Assembly (NCBI GenBank): GCA_944321125.1
Contig: CALUKD010000010.1
Coordinates: 1-64,000, forward strand
Source: Candidatus Butyricimonas faecavium
GTDB taxonomy: Bacteria; Bacteroidota; Bacteroidia; Bacteroidales; Marinifilaceae
Reading direction: 5' to 3'
Length of the DNA: 64,000 nucleotides
Shown piece by piece: positions 33,749 through 43,550 of this stretch. The stretch's first letter is position 1. Each line of letters starts with the position of its first letter. A model generated the notes under the pieces. That model saw nothing but the letters and a program-made list of their open reading frames with translations, ran no database searches and was not told the DNA's origin. The translations under genes and the position numbers were made by a program.

Positions 33749-35212
33749 TTATTTCGTAGGAATTGCAGCTAATGTAGCTTTCAAGAATTCCCAGAACTTA
33801 TTTACAGATTCGATGTTCACTTTCTCGTCTGGAGAGTGAGGAGAACTGATGGTTGGTCCAAAGGAAATCATGTCCCAATGTGGGTAGGCGGATCCTAAGA
33901 TACCACATTCCAATCCGGCATGGATAGCCATGATTGCTGGTTTTTTGCCGTATAATTTCATGTAAACTTCTTCCATTTCTTTGCGGATAGCTGAGTCCGG
34001 GTTCGGTTTCCAGCCTGGGTATTCTCCGGAGAAATTGATTTTGTTTGCTTCTGCTAATTCGAATACAGAAGCCACTACTTGAGCCAAAGACATTTTAGCT
34101 GTTTCAACAGAAGAACGCATCAACATGTATACTTCGATTTTTCCTTCACCACCTTTCACGATAGCTAAGTTGTTGGATGTTTCAACCGTGTCCGGCATGG
34201 AATCAATCATTCTCATGGCACCATTCGGGCACGCTTTGATAGCGTTGATCAAGTTATATTGTACTTTTATCGGCATCACGTTCTGCGGAAGAGCAGTTTC
34301 TTCGGCAAAGAAAGCAAGATTCGGTTCTTTAGCACTTAGTTCAGCTTTGAAGATTTCCTCGTATTCTTTTACTTTAGCTAGGAATTTGTCGGCATTAGCA
34401 GCCGGAACAGTCACGATTCCGAATGCTTCACGCGGAATGGCATTTCTCATGTTTCCGCCGGATACGGAAGAAAGACGGAGATCCAGTTCTTTGCTGACTG
34501 CTTTCAAAAAACGGAAATATAATTTATTGGCATTTCCTCTACCGAGGTTAATATCCATTCCGGAGTGACCTCCTTTTAAGCCTTTCAGTGATAATTGGAA
34601 TGCTTTGTGTCCTGCAGGAACAGCTTCGGGGGTATAGTCAAAGACAATCTCCCCGTCAATACCACCAGCGCAACCAACATACAGTTCACCTTCTGTTTCA
34701 GAGTCAAGATTTAATAAGATATCTCCTTTTAACCAATTGTGGCGGATGCCATTTGCCCCATCCATTCCGGTTTCTTCGGTAGCCGTGATTAGTACTTCAA
34801 TTGGGCCGTGAGGAATATCCTTTGATAATAAAATAGCCATTCCGGTGGCAACACCTATACCGTTGTCAGCTCCAAGGGTGGTACCGTCTGCCGTTACCCA
34901 TTCCCCGTCGATATATGCTTCGATCGGGTCTTTCGTGAAATCGTGTTGTTTATCTTCATTCTTCTGTGGAACCATATCCAAATGCCCCTGAAGAATGACC
35001 CCCTTACGATTTTCCATACCCGGGGTTGCCGGTTTACTCAATAATATGTTGTTTGCTTCGTCCATTTCAGCATGGATCCCGTTCTCTTTTGCCCAATTCA
35101 TAACGAATTCTCTGGCTTTTTCTTCATGGTTTGACGGACGTGGAACTTGAGTTAGTTTATAAAAGTTTTCCCAAATAGCCTTGGGCTCTAACGTACAGAT
35201 ACATTTACTCAT
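33749..35212 (-). CDS. pepD: Aminoacyl-histidine dipeptidase (M20 family)
   Basis: 487 residues, the usual PepD length. GHLDMVPQ (near 75-82) with its metal-binding His and catalytic Asp, GADNGIGVA, EETGMDGA with the general-base Glu, and IHAGLECG near 430 with another ligand give the full di-zinc site. It hydrolyses dipeptides such as carnosine in the cytoplasm. It is a single-gene unit, with its own terminator and separated from the peptidase gene behind it by another one. Confidence 0.93.
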   Translation of the reverse strand: MSKCICTLEPKAIWENFYKLTQVPRPSNHEEKAREFVMNWAKENGIHAEMDEANNILLSKPATPGMENRKGVILQGHLDMVPQKNEDKQHDFTKDPIEAYIDGEWVTADGTTLGADNGIGVATGMAILLSKDIPHGPIEVLITATEETGMDGANGIRHNWLKGDILLNLDSETEGELYVGCAGGIDGEIVFDYTPEAVPAGHKAFQLSLKGLKGGHSGMDINLGRGNANKLYFRFLKAVSKELDLRLSSVSGGNMRNAIPREAFGIVTVPAANADKFLAKVKEYEEIFKAELSAKEPNLAFFAEETALPQNVMPIKVQYNLINAIKACPNGAMRMIDSMPDTVETSNNLAIVKGGEGKIEVYMLMRSSVETAKMSLAQVVASVFELAEANKINFSGEYPGWKPNPDSAIRKEMEEVYMKLYGKKPAIMAIHAGLECGILGSAYPHWDMISFGPTISSPHSPDEKVNIESVNKFWEFLKATLAAIPTK

Positions 35213-35311
35213 AACGTTTTTATTTTTAAATTTATGATTTAAGACTTCAGTAGATTATCTCGAAGATAATTGCACTGAACTCATGTTTATTTCTATCGTT
35301 TGCAAGATATA

Positions 35312-35358
35312 AAAAAAACAGATAAGTTGTGACTTAATCACAACTTATCTGTTTTTTT
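35312..35358 (-). terminator. Terminator of the DPP-IV gene
   Basis: A perfect 21-bp stem (35312-35332 with 35338-35358) around CTTAA begins with seven A and ends with seven T, so it can stop transcription from either side. It lies after the minus-strand peptidase gene and before the pepD promoter region. Confidence 0.9.
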
Positions 35359-35406
35359 GTTTTAGATTGACAAGTTACAAGTTCTTAATTTACAACATTT
35401 GAAGTT

Positions 35407-37617
35407 TTATTTCAAATGTTGATTCAAGTAGTTCACGAATTTAGTGTATAACTGTAATCGTGTGTAACCTCCAAAAATGCTGTGATTACGATTCGTGTAA
35501 ATTTGCATATCGAATTGTTTATTTGCCTGTACGAGAGCTTCTGATAATTCGTAAGTGTTTTGTACATGTACGTTATCATCTGCAGTTCCATGGCATAACA
35601 GCAAGTTCCCTTTTAGGTGTTTAACCCAATTAATCGGGGAGTTGTCATTGTAGCCGGAAGGATTATCCTGCGGGCGTCTCATGAAACGTTCTGTGTAGAT
35701 TGAGTCGTAAAAGCCCCAATGAGTAACAGGAGCGACAGCGATAGCGGTGGAGAACACGTCATTTCCTTTCATAAGGCAAAGTGATGACATAAATCCTCCG
35801 AAGCTCCACCCCCAGATACCTACTTTTTTAGCATCGATGTAAGATTGTCCGGCAAGCCATTTGGCTGCGGCGATCATATCGTCACTCTCGATTTTACCGA
35901 GTTGCATATAGGTACATTTACGGAATTCTTCCCCTCTGGCAGCAGTTCCACGAGGGTCGATACAAGCTACGATATAACCTTCTTGGGCGAGGTATTGTGT
36001 CCAGTCCATGCCCCAGCTATTGCTTACTTGCTGAGAATTTGGACCACTGTATTGGATGATTAGTAACGGGTAAGCTTTTGATGCATCAAAATTCACGGGC
36101 TTCATGAGCCATGCATTTAGCATTGTGGTTCCATCTGCTGCCGGAATTTGGATAAATTCTTTTTTAGCAACAGCGTAATCTTCCAGTTTCTTTTTTAATG
36201 CGGCATTGTCTTCCAGCGTACGGACAGCTTTACCGTTTGCTGCATATAGAGTGTACACGTGAGGCATATCAGCATTGGATACTATATTAATATAGTATTT
36301 GAATGATTTACTGAATTCTGCTTCATTCCATCCTTTTGTCGGGGTGAGTTTTTTCTTTTTACCCTTCAAGTCAATGGAGTAGATGTATTTTTCTAGAGGA
36401 GATTCTTCATGAGAAGCATAATAGTAAAGTTTTTTTACCGGATCGTACCCGTAGAAGTCGACCACATCGTATTTTCCGGAAGTAATCGGTTGAATTTCTT
36501 TACCGCTCATGGCATACAAATAGAGGTGAGAATAACCACTTTTTTCACTGCTCATGATGAAGTGTTGCCCGTCTTCCATGAAAATCAAATTGTCCAAGTT
36601 ACTTTCTGCGATATAATATTTATTTTCTTCCCGGTAAAGTACGGTCGTACTTCCCACGCGGGCGTTGGCCAATAGGATTTCCAGTTGGTTCTGGAAACGG
36701 TTCAGTTTCATGATGGCTAATCTCTTCGGATCTTTTGTCCATTTGATACGGGGTATGTAAATATCAGTTTCTTCACCAATATTCATTGAGGTCGTAATGC
36801 GATCCTTAATGTCATAAACGTGAACGCTCACGATGGAATTGGCTTCCCCGGCTTTCGGATATTTATAAGAATAATTTGAAGGATAAAGAGCATTTTGTTC
36901 GTATGCCGGATATTGTCCTCTGAACATATTCATGTGGTAAGTCTTGACGGCTGATTCATCGAATTTAATGAATGCGATAGCTGATCCATCGGGAGCCCAT
37001 TCGAAAGCTTTGTTGAATCCGAACTCTTCTTCATATACCCAGTCCGGGGCTCCATTGATGATTTCATTAAATTTTCCGTCGAAGGTGATTTGTATTTCGG
37101 AACCAAAGCGTAAGTCCGCGATGAAGATATTGTTATCTCTCACGAATGCCACTTTTGTTCCGGTCGGGGAAAATGTTGCCAGACGTTGAGAACCACCTTC
37201 CGATAAAGGTTTTAATTCCTTGTTTTTAAAATCAAACACAAAATAGTCTGCCGTGAATGAGCGACGATAGATAGGATTTATATTCGTGCAGATCAAAATC
37301 CGGTCTTCTTCCGGGCTGAATTCATAATCTTGGATGGTTTGGACAGCTTTGTACTTGGGATCGTTTAAGTCCAATAAAGTGTTTACGGCTTTCCCGGTTT
37401 TGTAACTATACATGACCAGCTTTTTACCTTTGTCTTCCAACACGGTATAGTGTTCCCCGTCATTTAGCGAGCGGAGGCCTGAAACACCTTGTGTCCTGAA
37501 CGTGTAGGTCAAGTTAAAATCTTCCAGTGTGAATTTTTTGCCCTTGTTTTGAGCGTTTCCGGGTAGGGCAAACCCCACGATAAACATACATACAATTAAC
37601 TTGTAAAACATCCTCAT
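35407..37617 (-). CDS. S9B dipeptidyl peptidase IV
   Basis: 736 residues. A signal peptide is visible (MRMFYKLIVCMFIVGFALPG, cleavage near NAQ), so the protein is exported to the periplasm or cell surface. A beta-propeller follows to about residue 480. The alpha/beta-hydrolase domain has the catalytic triad: Ser in WGWSFGGF (about 605), Asp in ADDNVHV (about 679) and His in NHSIFGG (about 711). WVYEEEFGF near 195 holds the Glu pair that anchors the substrate N-terminus in DPP-IV. It removes X-Pro dipeptides, which suits asaccharolytic or peptide-using Bacteroidales. Confidence 0.92.
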   Translation of the reverse strand: MRMFYKLIVCMFIVGFALPGNAQNKGKKFTLEDFNLTYTFRTQGVSGLRSLNDGEHYTVLEDKGKKLVMYSYKTGKAVNTLLDLNDPKYKAVQTIQDYEFSPEEDRILICTNINPIYRRSFTADYFVFDFKNKELKPLSEGGSQRLATFSPTGTKVAFVRDNNIFIADLRFGSEIQITFDGKFNEIINGAPDWVYEEEFGFNKAFEWAPDGSAIAFIKFDESAVKTYHMNMFRGQYPAYEQNALYPSNYSYKYPKAGEANSIVSVHVYDIKDRITTSMNIGEETDIYIPRIKWTKDPKRLAIMKLNRFQNQLEILLANARVGSTTVLYREENKYYIAESNLDNLIFMEDGQHFIMSSEKSGYSHLYLYAMSGKEIQPITSGKYDVVDFYGYDPVKKLYYYASHEESPLEKYIYSIDLKGKKKKLTPTKGWNEAEFSKSFKYYINIVSNADMPHVYTLYAANGKAVRTLEDNAALKKKLEDYAVAKKEFIQIPAADGTTMLNAWLMKPVNFDASKAYPLLIIQYSGPNSQQVSNSWGMDWTQYLAQEGYIVACIDPRGTAARGEEFRKCTYMQLGKIESDDMIAAAKWLAGQSYIDAKKVGIWGWSFGGFMSSLCLMKGNDVFSTAIAVAPVTHWGFYDSIYTERFMRRPQDNPSGYNDNSPINWVKHLKGNLLLCHGTADDNVHVQNTYELSEALVQANKQFDMQIYTNRNHSIFGGYTRLQLYTKFVNYLNQHLK

Positions 37618-37648
37618 GGCAATTATTTTTTGTTTTTTTAATTTGGAC

Positions 37649-37704
37649 CAAAGATATAAATAATTTTAGATTTATGATTTTAGATTTAATTATTCCTATC
37701 TTTG
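37649..37704. promoter_or_regulatory. Divergent promoters of the DPP-IV gene and tgt
   Basis: CAAAGATA (37649-37656) is TATCTTTG on the minus strand, 31 nt before the peptidase start. TATCTTTG at 37697-37704 on the plus strand lies 21 nt before the tgt start. An AT-rich ATTTTAGATTTATGATTTTAG-like repeat (37664-37687) lies between them. Confidence 0.55.
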
Positions 37705-37725
37705 TGCGCTCAAAATCATGATTAG

Positions 37726-38856
37726 ATGAAATATACCCTTTTAGCGAAAGACAAAAACAGTGATGCACGGTGTGGTGTGTTAACCACGGATCATGGAAAT
37801 ATCGAAACCCCGATCTTTATGCCGGTGGGTACGGTGGGAACTGTGAAAGCCGTGCATGCGAGGGAATTGAGAGAAGATATTAAAGCCCAGATCATTTTGG
37901 GCAACACGTATCATTTGTATTTGCGACCGGGTACTGAGGTGTTGGAAGAGGCAGGGGGATTACATAAATTTAATTCATGGGATCGTCCGATTCTCACGGA
38001 TAGTGGCGGTTTTCAAGTTTTTTCTTTAGGTGATTGTCGGAAAATCACGGAAGAAGGGGTTGTGTTTCGTTCCCATATAGATGGTTCGAAACATCTGTTT
38101 ACTCCTGAAAATGTCATGGATATTCAGCGTAAGATCGGGGCTGATATTATCATGGCATTTGATGAATGTCCCCCAGGGCAGAGTGAATACGGTTATGCGA
38201 AAAATTCATTGGAATTGACCCAGCGTTGGTTGGAACGATGCGTGAAACGACTTGATTCCACGGAGCCATTGTACGGTTATCATCAGTCACTTTTTCCGAT
38301 CGTGCAAGGATGTACTTTCCGAGATTTGCGGGAAAGGGCGGCGGAACATGCTGTCGCTCTTGATCGGGAGGGGTACGCTATCGGGGGATTGGCTGTTGGG
38401 GAAGAGGCTGACGTGATGTATGAAATGATTCAAGTGGTGAACCGGATTCTACCGCAGGATAAGCCTCGTTATTTGATGGGTGTCGGAACTCCGGAAAATA
38501 TTTTGGAAGCAATCTCTTTAGGTGTGGATATGTTCGATTGCGTGATGCCGACTCGAAACGGGAGGAATGGAATGTTGTTTACCACGGAAGGAGTGATCAA
38601 TATAAAGAATAAAAAATGGGAAAAAGATTTCAGCCGTATTGATCCGGCAGGATTGAGTTTTGTTGATGATGATTATTCGAAAGCATATTTACGTCATTTA
38701 ATCAAGGCGGATGAAATTTTAGGGCTACAAATTTGCTCGATCCATAATTTGTCGTTTTATTTGTGGTTAGTACGTGAAGCACGTAAACATATATTGGAAG
38801 GAGATTTTGTGACGTGGAAAGAGAGCACGATAAAGAAAGTTACACGAAGATTATAG
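37726..38856 (+). CDS. tgt: Queuine/preQ1 tRNA-ribosyltransferase
   Basis: 376 residues. DSGGFQVFSLG (near 93) carries the general-base Asp, and MFDCVMPTRNGRNG (near 268-282) the nucleophilic Asp and tRNA-binding loop. It exchanges guanine 34 for preQ1 in GU(N) tRNAs. The canonical C-x-C-x2-C zinc cluster after DP (DPECDCYTC in E. coli) is replaced by DPAGLSFVDDDYS, while the fourth ligand His in SIHNL remains. The structural zinc site is thus lost. I believe this may be common in Bacteroidetes. The permease gene follows 23 nt later. Confidence 0.93.
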   Translation: MKYTLLAKDKNSDARCGVLTTDHGNIETPIFMPVGTVGTVKAVHARELREDIKAQIILGNTYHLYLRPGTEVLEEAGGLHKFNSWDRPILTDSGGFQVFSLGDCRKITEEGVVFRSHIDGSKHLFTPENVMDIQRKIGADIIMAFDECPPGQSEYGYAKNSLELTQRWLERCVKRLDSTEPLYGYHQSLFPIVQGCTFRDLRERAAEHAVALDREGYAIGGLAVGEEADVMYEMIQVVNRILPQDKPRYLMGVGTPENILEAISLGVDMFDCVMPTRNGRNGMLFTTEGVINIKNKKWEKDFSRIDPAGLSFVDDDYSKAYLRHLIKADEILGLQICSIHNLSFYLWLVREARKHILEGDFVTWKESTIKKVTRRL

Positions 38857-38879
38857 TGCTGAGAAGCAACTAGCATAAA

Positions 38880-39959
38880 ATGAAGAAATTAGATTTGTAT
38901 ATTATCCGGAAGTTCTTAGGTACCTTTTTCTTTTCAATGGTGCTGATCTTGAGTATTGTCGTGGTTTTTGACCTTTCGGAAAGACTGGAAAAATTTATCG
39001 AAAACGAGGCTCCCGTGAAGGCAATCATATTTGATTATTATCTGAATTTTGTGCCTTATTTTGCGAACGTGTTTTCCTCTCTGTTTACCTTTATTTCAGT
39101 TATATTTTTTACTTCTAAAATGGCTTATAATAGCGAGATTATTGCTATTTTAAGTACAGGTATCAGTTTTCGGAGAATGGTTCGTCCATACATGGTTTCG
39201 GCAGGGGTAATTGCTTGTTTGTCACTCCTTTTAAGTGCTTTTATTATTCCGAATGCCAATAAAAAGCGGATCGAGTTCTCCGAACAATATATCTGGAAAA
39301 AATATAGTAACAAGGAAGAGAATATCCATCGGCAAATTGCACCGGGTGTCTTTATTTATATGTCGAGTTTTAATGTCTATTCTAGCCGGGGTAATGATTT
39401 TACTTACGAGGTATTTCGGGAAGATACATTGGTTAGTAAGTTAACGGCAAAATCCATTTCATGGAATAAAGAACTTGAGAAGTGGCGGATTAATAACTGG
39501 ACATTGCGGGAATTTGACGGGATCAAGGAAACTTATACAACAGGGCAAACGATTGATACTGTATTGAATTTTAGTGCGTCTGAGTTTTCCGAGGATCCTA
39601 AGAAGATCAAGGAACGCTTGACATTACCAGAGCTGGATGAATACATTGCCCGGCAAAAATTGCGGGGAAGCAGTAATGTGGTGGAATTCCAGATCGAGAA
39701 GTATAAAATGTTTTCGGGGGCTTTCGCCACGTTTATATTGACGTTAATCGGGGTATGTATAGCTTCTCGTAAGATTCGGGGAGGGATGGGCTTCCATTTG
39801 GGATTAGGATTGTTAATTAGCTTTTCGTACATATTATTTATGCAATTTTCCACGGTTTTTGCAACCAATGGAGGTATGAGCCCGTTATTAGCAGTGTGGA
39901 TACCGAATATGTTGTTCGCAGTGGTTGCATTATTTGTGTACCGTGCGGCACCGAAATAA
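38880..39959 (+). CDS. LptF/LptG (YjgP/YjgQ) family permease
   Basis: 359 residues with six predicted membrane helices in the 3+3 arrangement of the family. Helix 1 is near residues 12-31, two more lie near 55-120, and the last three near 278-355. A large periplasmic beta-jellyroll-like domain lies between them (about 120-275). In the Lpt system such permeases work with LptB to extract LPS from the inner membrane and pass it to LptC/LptA. Only one of the usual two permeases is here. LptF and LptG cannot be separated by eye. Confidence 0.87.
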   Translation: MKKLDLYIIRKFLGTFFFSMVLILSIVVVFDLSERLEKFIENEAPVKAIIFDYYLNFVPYFANVFSSLFTFISVIFFTSKMAYNSEIIAILSTGISFRRMVRPYMVSAGVIACLSLLLSAFIIPNANKKRIEFSEQYIWKKYSNKEENIHRQIAPGVFIYMSSFNVYSSRGNDFTYEVFREDTLVSKLTAKSISWNKELEKWRINNWTLREFDGIKETYTTGQTIDTVLNFSASEFSEDPKKIKERLTLPELDEYIARQKLRGSSNVVEFQIEKYKMFSGAFATFILTLIGVCIASRKIRGGMGFHLGLGLLISFSYILFMQFSTVFATNGGMSPLLAVWIPNMLFAVVALFVYRAAPK

Positions 39960-40092
39960 TTGAAAATGTAGAATTGAAAATGAAATAAAGAGGGTATGAA
40001 GAATGAATGCATATCTTCAATTGATAGAATAGGCCAATGATGGCTATAAGCAAGAATCATAAATTTAAAATCAAAAATTTATACGTAAGTAT

Positions 40093-41466
40093 ATGAATAG
40101 GGAGACTAAAAGACCTAGAATTACAAGACCGATTGAGAATCGTGATGAGAATCGTCGGAGTAGAACACTGCGTTTCGAAAACCGTGAAGGTGGAGAAAAC
40201 GAAACAAGAAGACCTAGTCGTTTTAACACGGACAGACCGAGACAGGAACAAAGATACGGGTATATCCGTGATTTGAACAAAGAACGTGAAAGAGAACGTA
40301 ACGAGAGTGCGGGGGACCGAGATAACGGGAATCGTTATTACCGGGATTCTGACAGAGGTCGGGAAAGAGGGGATCGGGAGAATAATCGTTACGAAAATCG
40401 GGATAATAGAAGATCATACGAGAGAGGTTCTAGGGATAACAATCGTTTCTCTGACCGGGGTGAGCGTCGGGAAAGACGGCCTCTGGATCGGGATAGTAAT
40501 GCAGAAAAAAGAGGTGATCGTTATCAAAACAAGGATCGTAATGACCGTCGTGATGAAGGACGTTGGGAAAAAGGTTCCCGTGATGAAGGTTACCGGGGAG
40601 AACGTCGGGATCGCCGAGAGGGAGATGATCGTCGGGATCGTTATTCTGATCGTCCGGTAAGAAAAGTATTTACCCGTCGGGAAGATGGGGATAGCACTCC
40701 GAAAAGTGTGTATAGTAAGAAAAAACAAATTGAGTTTCGCAAGAAGAACGAGGAGCTAGAGACGGAATTACGCTTGAACCGATATATCGCTAAAGGCGGT
40801 GTGTGTTCCCGTCGTGATGCTGATGTATTGATTGCAGCTGGTCGGGTGAAAGTGAACGGGGAAGTTGTGCAGCAGGTCGGAGTAAAAGTAAAACGTACGG
40901 ATCGAGTGGAGGTGGATGATCAAGTAATTACCCCCGAACGTAAGGTATATTTAGTGTTAAATAAGCCGAAAGATTACGTGACGACAGTGGAAGATCCTCT
41001 GGAACGTAAAACTGTGATGAGCTTGATAGAAGGAGCCTGTAAAGAGCGTGTGTATCCGATCGGACGTTTGGATCGTCAGACTACAGGAGTGTTGCTTTTC
41101 ACGAATGACGGTGATTTGGCAAAAAAGTTGACACACCCGAAGTATAACCAGAAAAAGATATATCACGTGTTTTTGAATAAAGTGGTTCAAATGGGTGATT
41201 TAGAGGCTATTCGTAAGGGGATCGATTTGGAGGATGGTTTTATTCAGGCGGATGACGTGAGGGTGATGGAAGATGATCGTACACAGGTGGGGATTGAAAT
41301 TCATTCCGGTAGAAATCGTATTGTCCGTAGAATTTTTGAGCATTTAGGTTATCAGATTCTCCGTTTGGATCGTGTCTTTTTTGCTGGGATTACGAAGAAG
41401 AATTTGCCTAGAGGACGTTGGCGTTTCCTGACTGAAGATGAGGTTAATATTTTGAAGGCCTACTAA
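40093..41466 (+). CDS. RluB-type rRNA pseudouridine synthase with long Arg-rich N-terminal tail
   Basis: 457 residues. Residues 1 to about 215 are low-complexity and rich in Arg, Asp, Glu, Asn and Gly, with RD/RE/RG repeats and no hydrophobic core. An S4 RNA-binding domain begins near 226 (LRLNRYIAKGGVCSRRDADVLI). The catalytic domain has YPIGRLDRQTTG with Asp 327 as the nucleophile, then GRNRIVRRIFEHLG. The enzyme isomerises uridine in 23S rRNA. E. coli RluB has no such N-terminal tail. Small overlapping frames in this region on both strands are by-products of the repeats. Confidence 0.9.
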   Translation: MNRETKRPRITRPIENRDENRRSRTLRFENREGGENETRRPSRFNTDRPRQEQRYGYIRDLNKERERERNESAGDRDNGNRYYRDSDRGRERGDRENNRYENRDNRRSYERGSRDNNRFSDRGERRERRPLDRDSNAEKRGDRYQNKDRNDRRDEGRWEKGSRDEGYRGERRDRREGDDRRDRYSDRPVRKVFTRREDGDSTPKSVYSKKKQIEFRKKNEELETELRLNRYIAKGGVCSRRDADVLIAAGRVKVNGEVVQQVGVKVKRTDRVEVDDQVITPERKVYLVLNKPKDYVTTVEDPLERKTVMSLIEGACKERVYPIGRLDRQTTGVLLFTNDGDLAKKLTHPKYNQKKIYHVFLNKVVQMGDLEAIRKGIDLEDGFIQADDVRVMEDDRTQVGIEIHSGRNRIVRRIFEHLGYQILRLDRVFFAGITKKNLPRGRWRFLTEDEVNILKAY

Positions 41467-41493
41467 AAATTTTTTTTTTAATATTATTACTAT

Positions 41494-41501
41494 TACCTTT
41501 G
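41494..41501 (+). promoter_or_regulatory. -7 element of polysaccharide locus 2
   Basis: TACCTTTG matches TAnnTTTG and leaves an untranslated leader of about 55 nt before the dehydratase gene. A T-run lies at 41470-41479 but no clear -33 TTTG. Confidence 0.55.
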
Positions 41502-41561
41502 CGGGTGTCCACCTTTTAGGAGGTTTATCTCGTAAAGGTTTTATTTTTATATTAAAAAATT

Positions 41562-43550
41562 ATGGTTGCACTTATTACAAATGGTCTGAATAGAATGAGG
41601 ACGTTGCGCTCATTCTCGTACACTCCTCGTTGGATTGTATTTCTGATCGACTTGGCTCTTGCTATTATGGCAGTAAGTATTGCCTATCTGATTTGGGTTA
41701 ATTTCCAGATTGACCGGATGAGATTGGATTTTGTCTTGACCGGGATTCTTGTTATTGTAGGTGTCCGGGTGATCAGTTTCTTGTTGGGACATACTTATTC
41801 CGGAATAGTACGTTTCACTGGAACGGAGGATGCATTGCGTATCTATTACGTGTTGACGGCAGGGGAGATTGCCATTCTTTTGGGGAGTGGCGTGTTTTTC
41901 TTGTTGTATGATTATCTTTTTATTCCGGTTTCCGTATTACTTACGGAGTATGTTCTCTTGACCAGTTTGATGGTTATGAGTCGGGTGATTGTGAAGAAAG
42001 TCTTTGCGCAGTATATCGGTGCCGAGCGTACTAAAAAGAACGTGATCATATGTGGTAGTGATGAGTATGGCATGATGGCCAAACATGCTATGGATAACGT
42101 GGAGGATGCCACGTATAATGTTCTTGCTTTTGTTGATGTGAATGACCGGAAAGCGGGAAAGATTATCGAGGGGGTCAAAATTTACAAAATGTCGTCTTTA
42201 CCCGCTTTGTTGAAACGTAACCGGGTGGACAAGGTCGTTATCGCTAAAAAGATGATATCTCCTGATAAAAAACGGGAAATTGTCGAGATTTGCTTGGCCG
42301 CTGATGTGAATGTGCTCGAAGTTCCCCGTTTCGAAAGTTGGATTAACGGGGAGTTGAGTATGAGACATATCCGGAATATCAAGATCGAGGATTTGTTGGA
42401 GAGGGACGTGATTCACATGGAAGGGACTAATCTTCGGAAACAATTGTTGAATAAAGTGGTTTTGGTGACCGGGGCGGCTGGTTCTATCGGGAGTGAAATT
42501 GTGCGGCAGTTGACGCACTTTAACCCTTCTTTGATCGTTTTGTTTGATCAGGCTGAATCTCCGCTTTATGATATAGAGTTGGAATTGAAAGAGGAGTGTG
42601 GTTTCACGGATTATAAAATTGAGATCGGGGATGTACGTGATGTAAGCAGGGTGGAGGGAATTTTTAAAACATATCGTCCCAACATCGTGTATCATGCCGC
42701 TGCTTATAAGCATGTGCCCATGGTGGAAAAACACCCGATTGAAGGTGTGAAAACTAATATTTTCGGAACGAAAAATGTTGCCGATTGTGCTGTGAAGTAT
42801 GATTGCCAGCGTTTCGTAATGATCTCTACCGATAAGGCGGTGAACCCGACGAATGTCATGGGGGCAAGTAAACGTATTGCGGAAATTTACACACAATCGT
42901 TGAATCGTATTGCGAATACTCGTTTTATTACTACTCGTTTTGGGAACGTTTTAGGATCGAATGGTTCGGTGATTCCTCGTTTCAAGAAACAGATTGAGGC
43001 TGGGGGCCCAATAACGGTTACTCACCCGGAAATAACTCGTTTTTTCATGACGATTCCCGAGGCGTGTCAGCTTGTTTTACAGGCTGGGGCATTAGGTAAT
43101 GGCGGTGAAATATTCGTTTTTGACATGGGTAAGAGTGTTAAGATTGTCGATTTGGCTCGTAAGATGATCAAACTTTCCGGTTATGAGGTGGGAAAAGATA
43201 TTCATATTGTCTTTACCGGTTTGAGACCGGGAGAGAAATTGTACGAGGAGGTGCTTAACGTGAAAGAGACAACTTTGCCGACCGTACATGAACGAATAAA
43301 GATTGCCAAAGTTCGTGAATATAATTATGGTGAAGTTACAGATGCGATAAAGGCTCTTGATATAGCTTTGCAGACAAAAGATAATTTTGCCGTGGTGAAA
43401 CAAATGAAATATATCGTTCCTGAGTTTAAATCGAAAAATTCGATCTATGAATCTATTGATTTCCAGATGGAAGAGGAAGGAGTAGAACATCAGATGGAAG
43501 AGGTTTTAAATAAAATTCAGGTAGCCGAAAATTTAGAAGTCAGAGAGTAA
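41562..43550 (+). CDS. Membrane-bound WbpM/CapD/PglF-type UDP-HexNAc 4,6-dehydratase
   Basis: 662 residues. Three to four N-terminal membrane helices (about 24-125) precede a first Rossmann-like domain (NVIICGSDEYG near 161) and the catalytic extended SDR domain with VTGAAGSIGSEIVRQL near 306. The active-site segment STDKAVNPTNVMGASKR near 424 has Met in place of Tyr, as is normal for this class. It converts UDP-GlcNAc to UDP-4-keto-6-deoxy-GlcNAc. The product fits the WbpV-like enzymes encoded at 17989 and 56640 as substrate. It opens locus 2, and its stop shares one base with the upxY start. Confidence 0.92.
   Translation: MVALITNGLNRMRTLRSFSYTPRWIVFLIDLALAIMAVSIAYLIWVNFQIDRMRLDFVLTGILVIVGVRVISFLLGHTYSGIVRFTGTEDALRIYYVLTAGEIAILLGSGVFFLLYDYLFIPVSVLLTEYVLLTSLMVMSRVIVKKVFAQYIGAERTKKNVIICGSDEYGMMAKHAMDNVEDATYNVLAFVDVNDRKAGKIIEGVKIYKMSSLPALLKRNRVDKVVIAKKMISPDKKREIVEICLAADVNVLEVPRFESWINGELSMRHIRNIKIEDLLERDVIHMEGTNLRKQLLNKVVLVTGAAGSIGSEIVRQLTHFNPSLIVLFDQAESPLYDIELELKEECGFTDYKIEIGDVRDVSRVEGIFKTYRPNIVYHAAAYKHVPMVEKHPIEGVKTNIFGTKNVADCAVKYDCQRFVMISTDKAVNPTNVMGASKRIAEIYTQSLNRIANTRFITTRFGNVLGSNGSVIPRFKKQIEAGGPITVTHPEITRFFMTIPEACQLVLQAGALGNGGEIFVFDMGKSVKIVDLARKMIKLSGYEVGKDIHIVFTGLRPGEKLYEEVLNVKETTLPTVHERIKIAKVREYNYGEVTDAIKALDIALQTKDNFAVVKQMKYIVPEFKSKNSIYESIDFQMEEEGVEHQMEEVLNKIQVAENLEVRE

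Noticed and set aside
40286-40728. Overlapping frames on both strands in the Arg-rich tail region
   Set aside because: They arise from the repetitive composition of the pseudouridine synthase tail and have no independent support.
41562-43550. Locus 2 dehydratase as part of legionaminic or pseudaminic synthesis
   Set aside because: No NeuB-like synthase or CMP-transferase genes are present; the WbpV/WbpL-like context fits a FucNAc or QuiNAc primer better.
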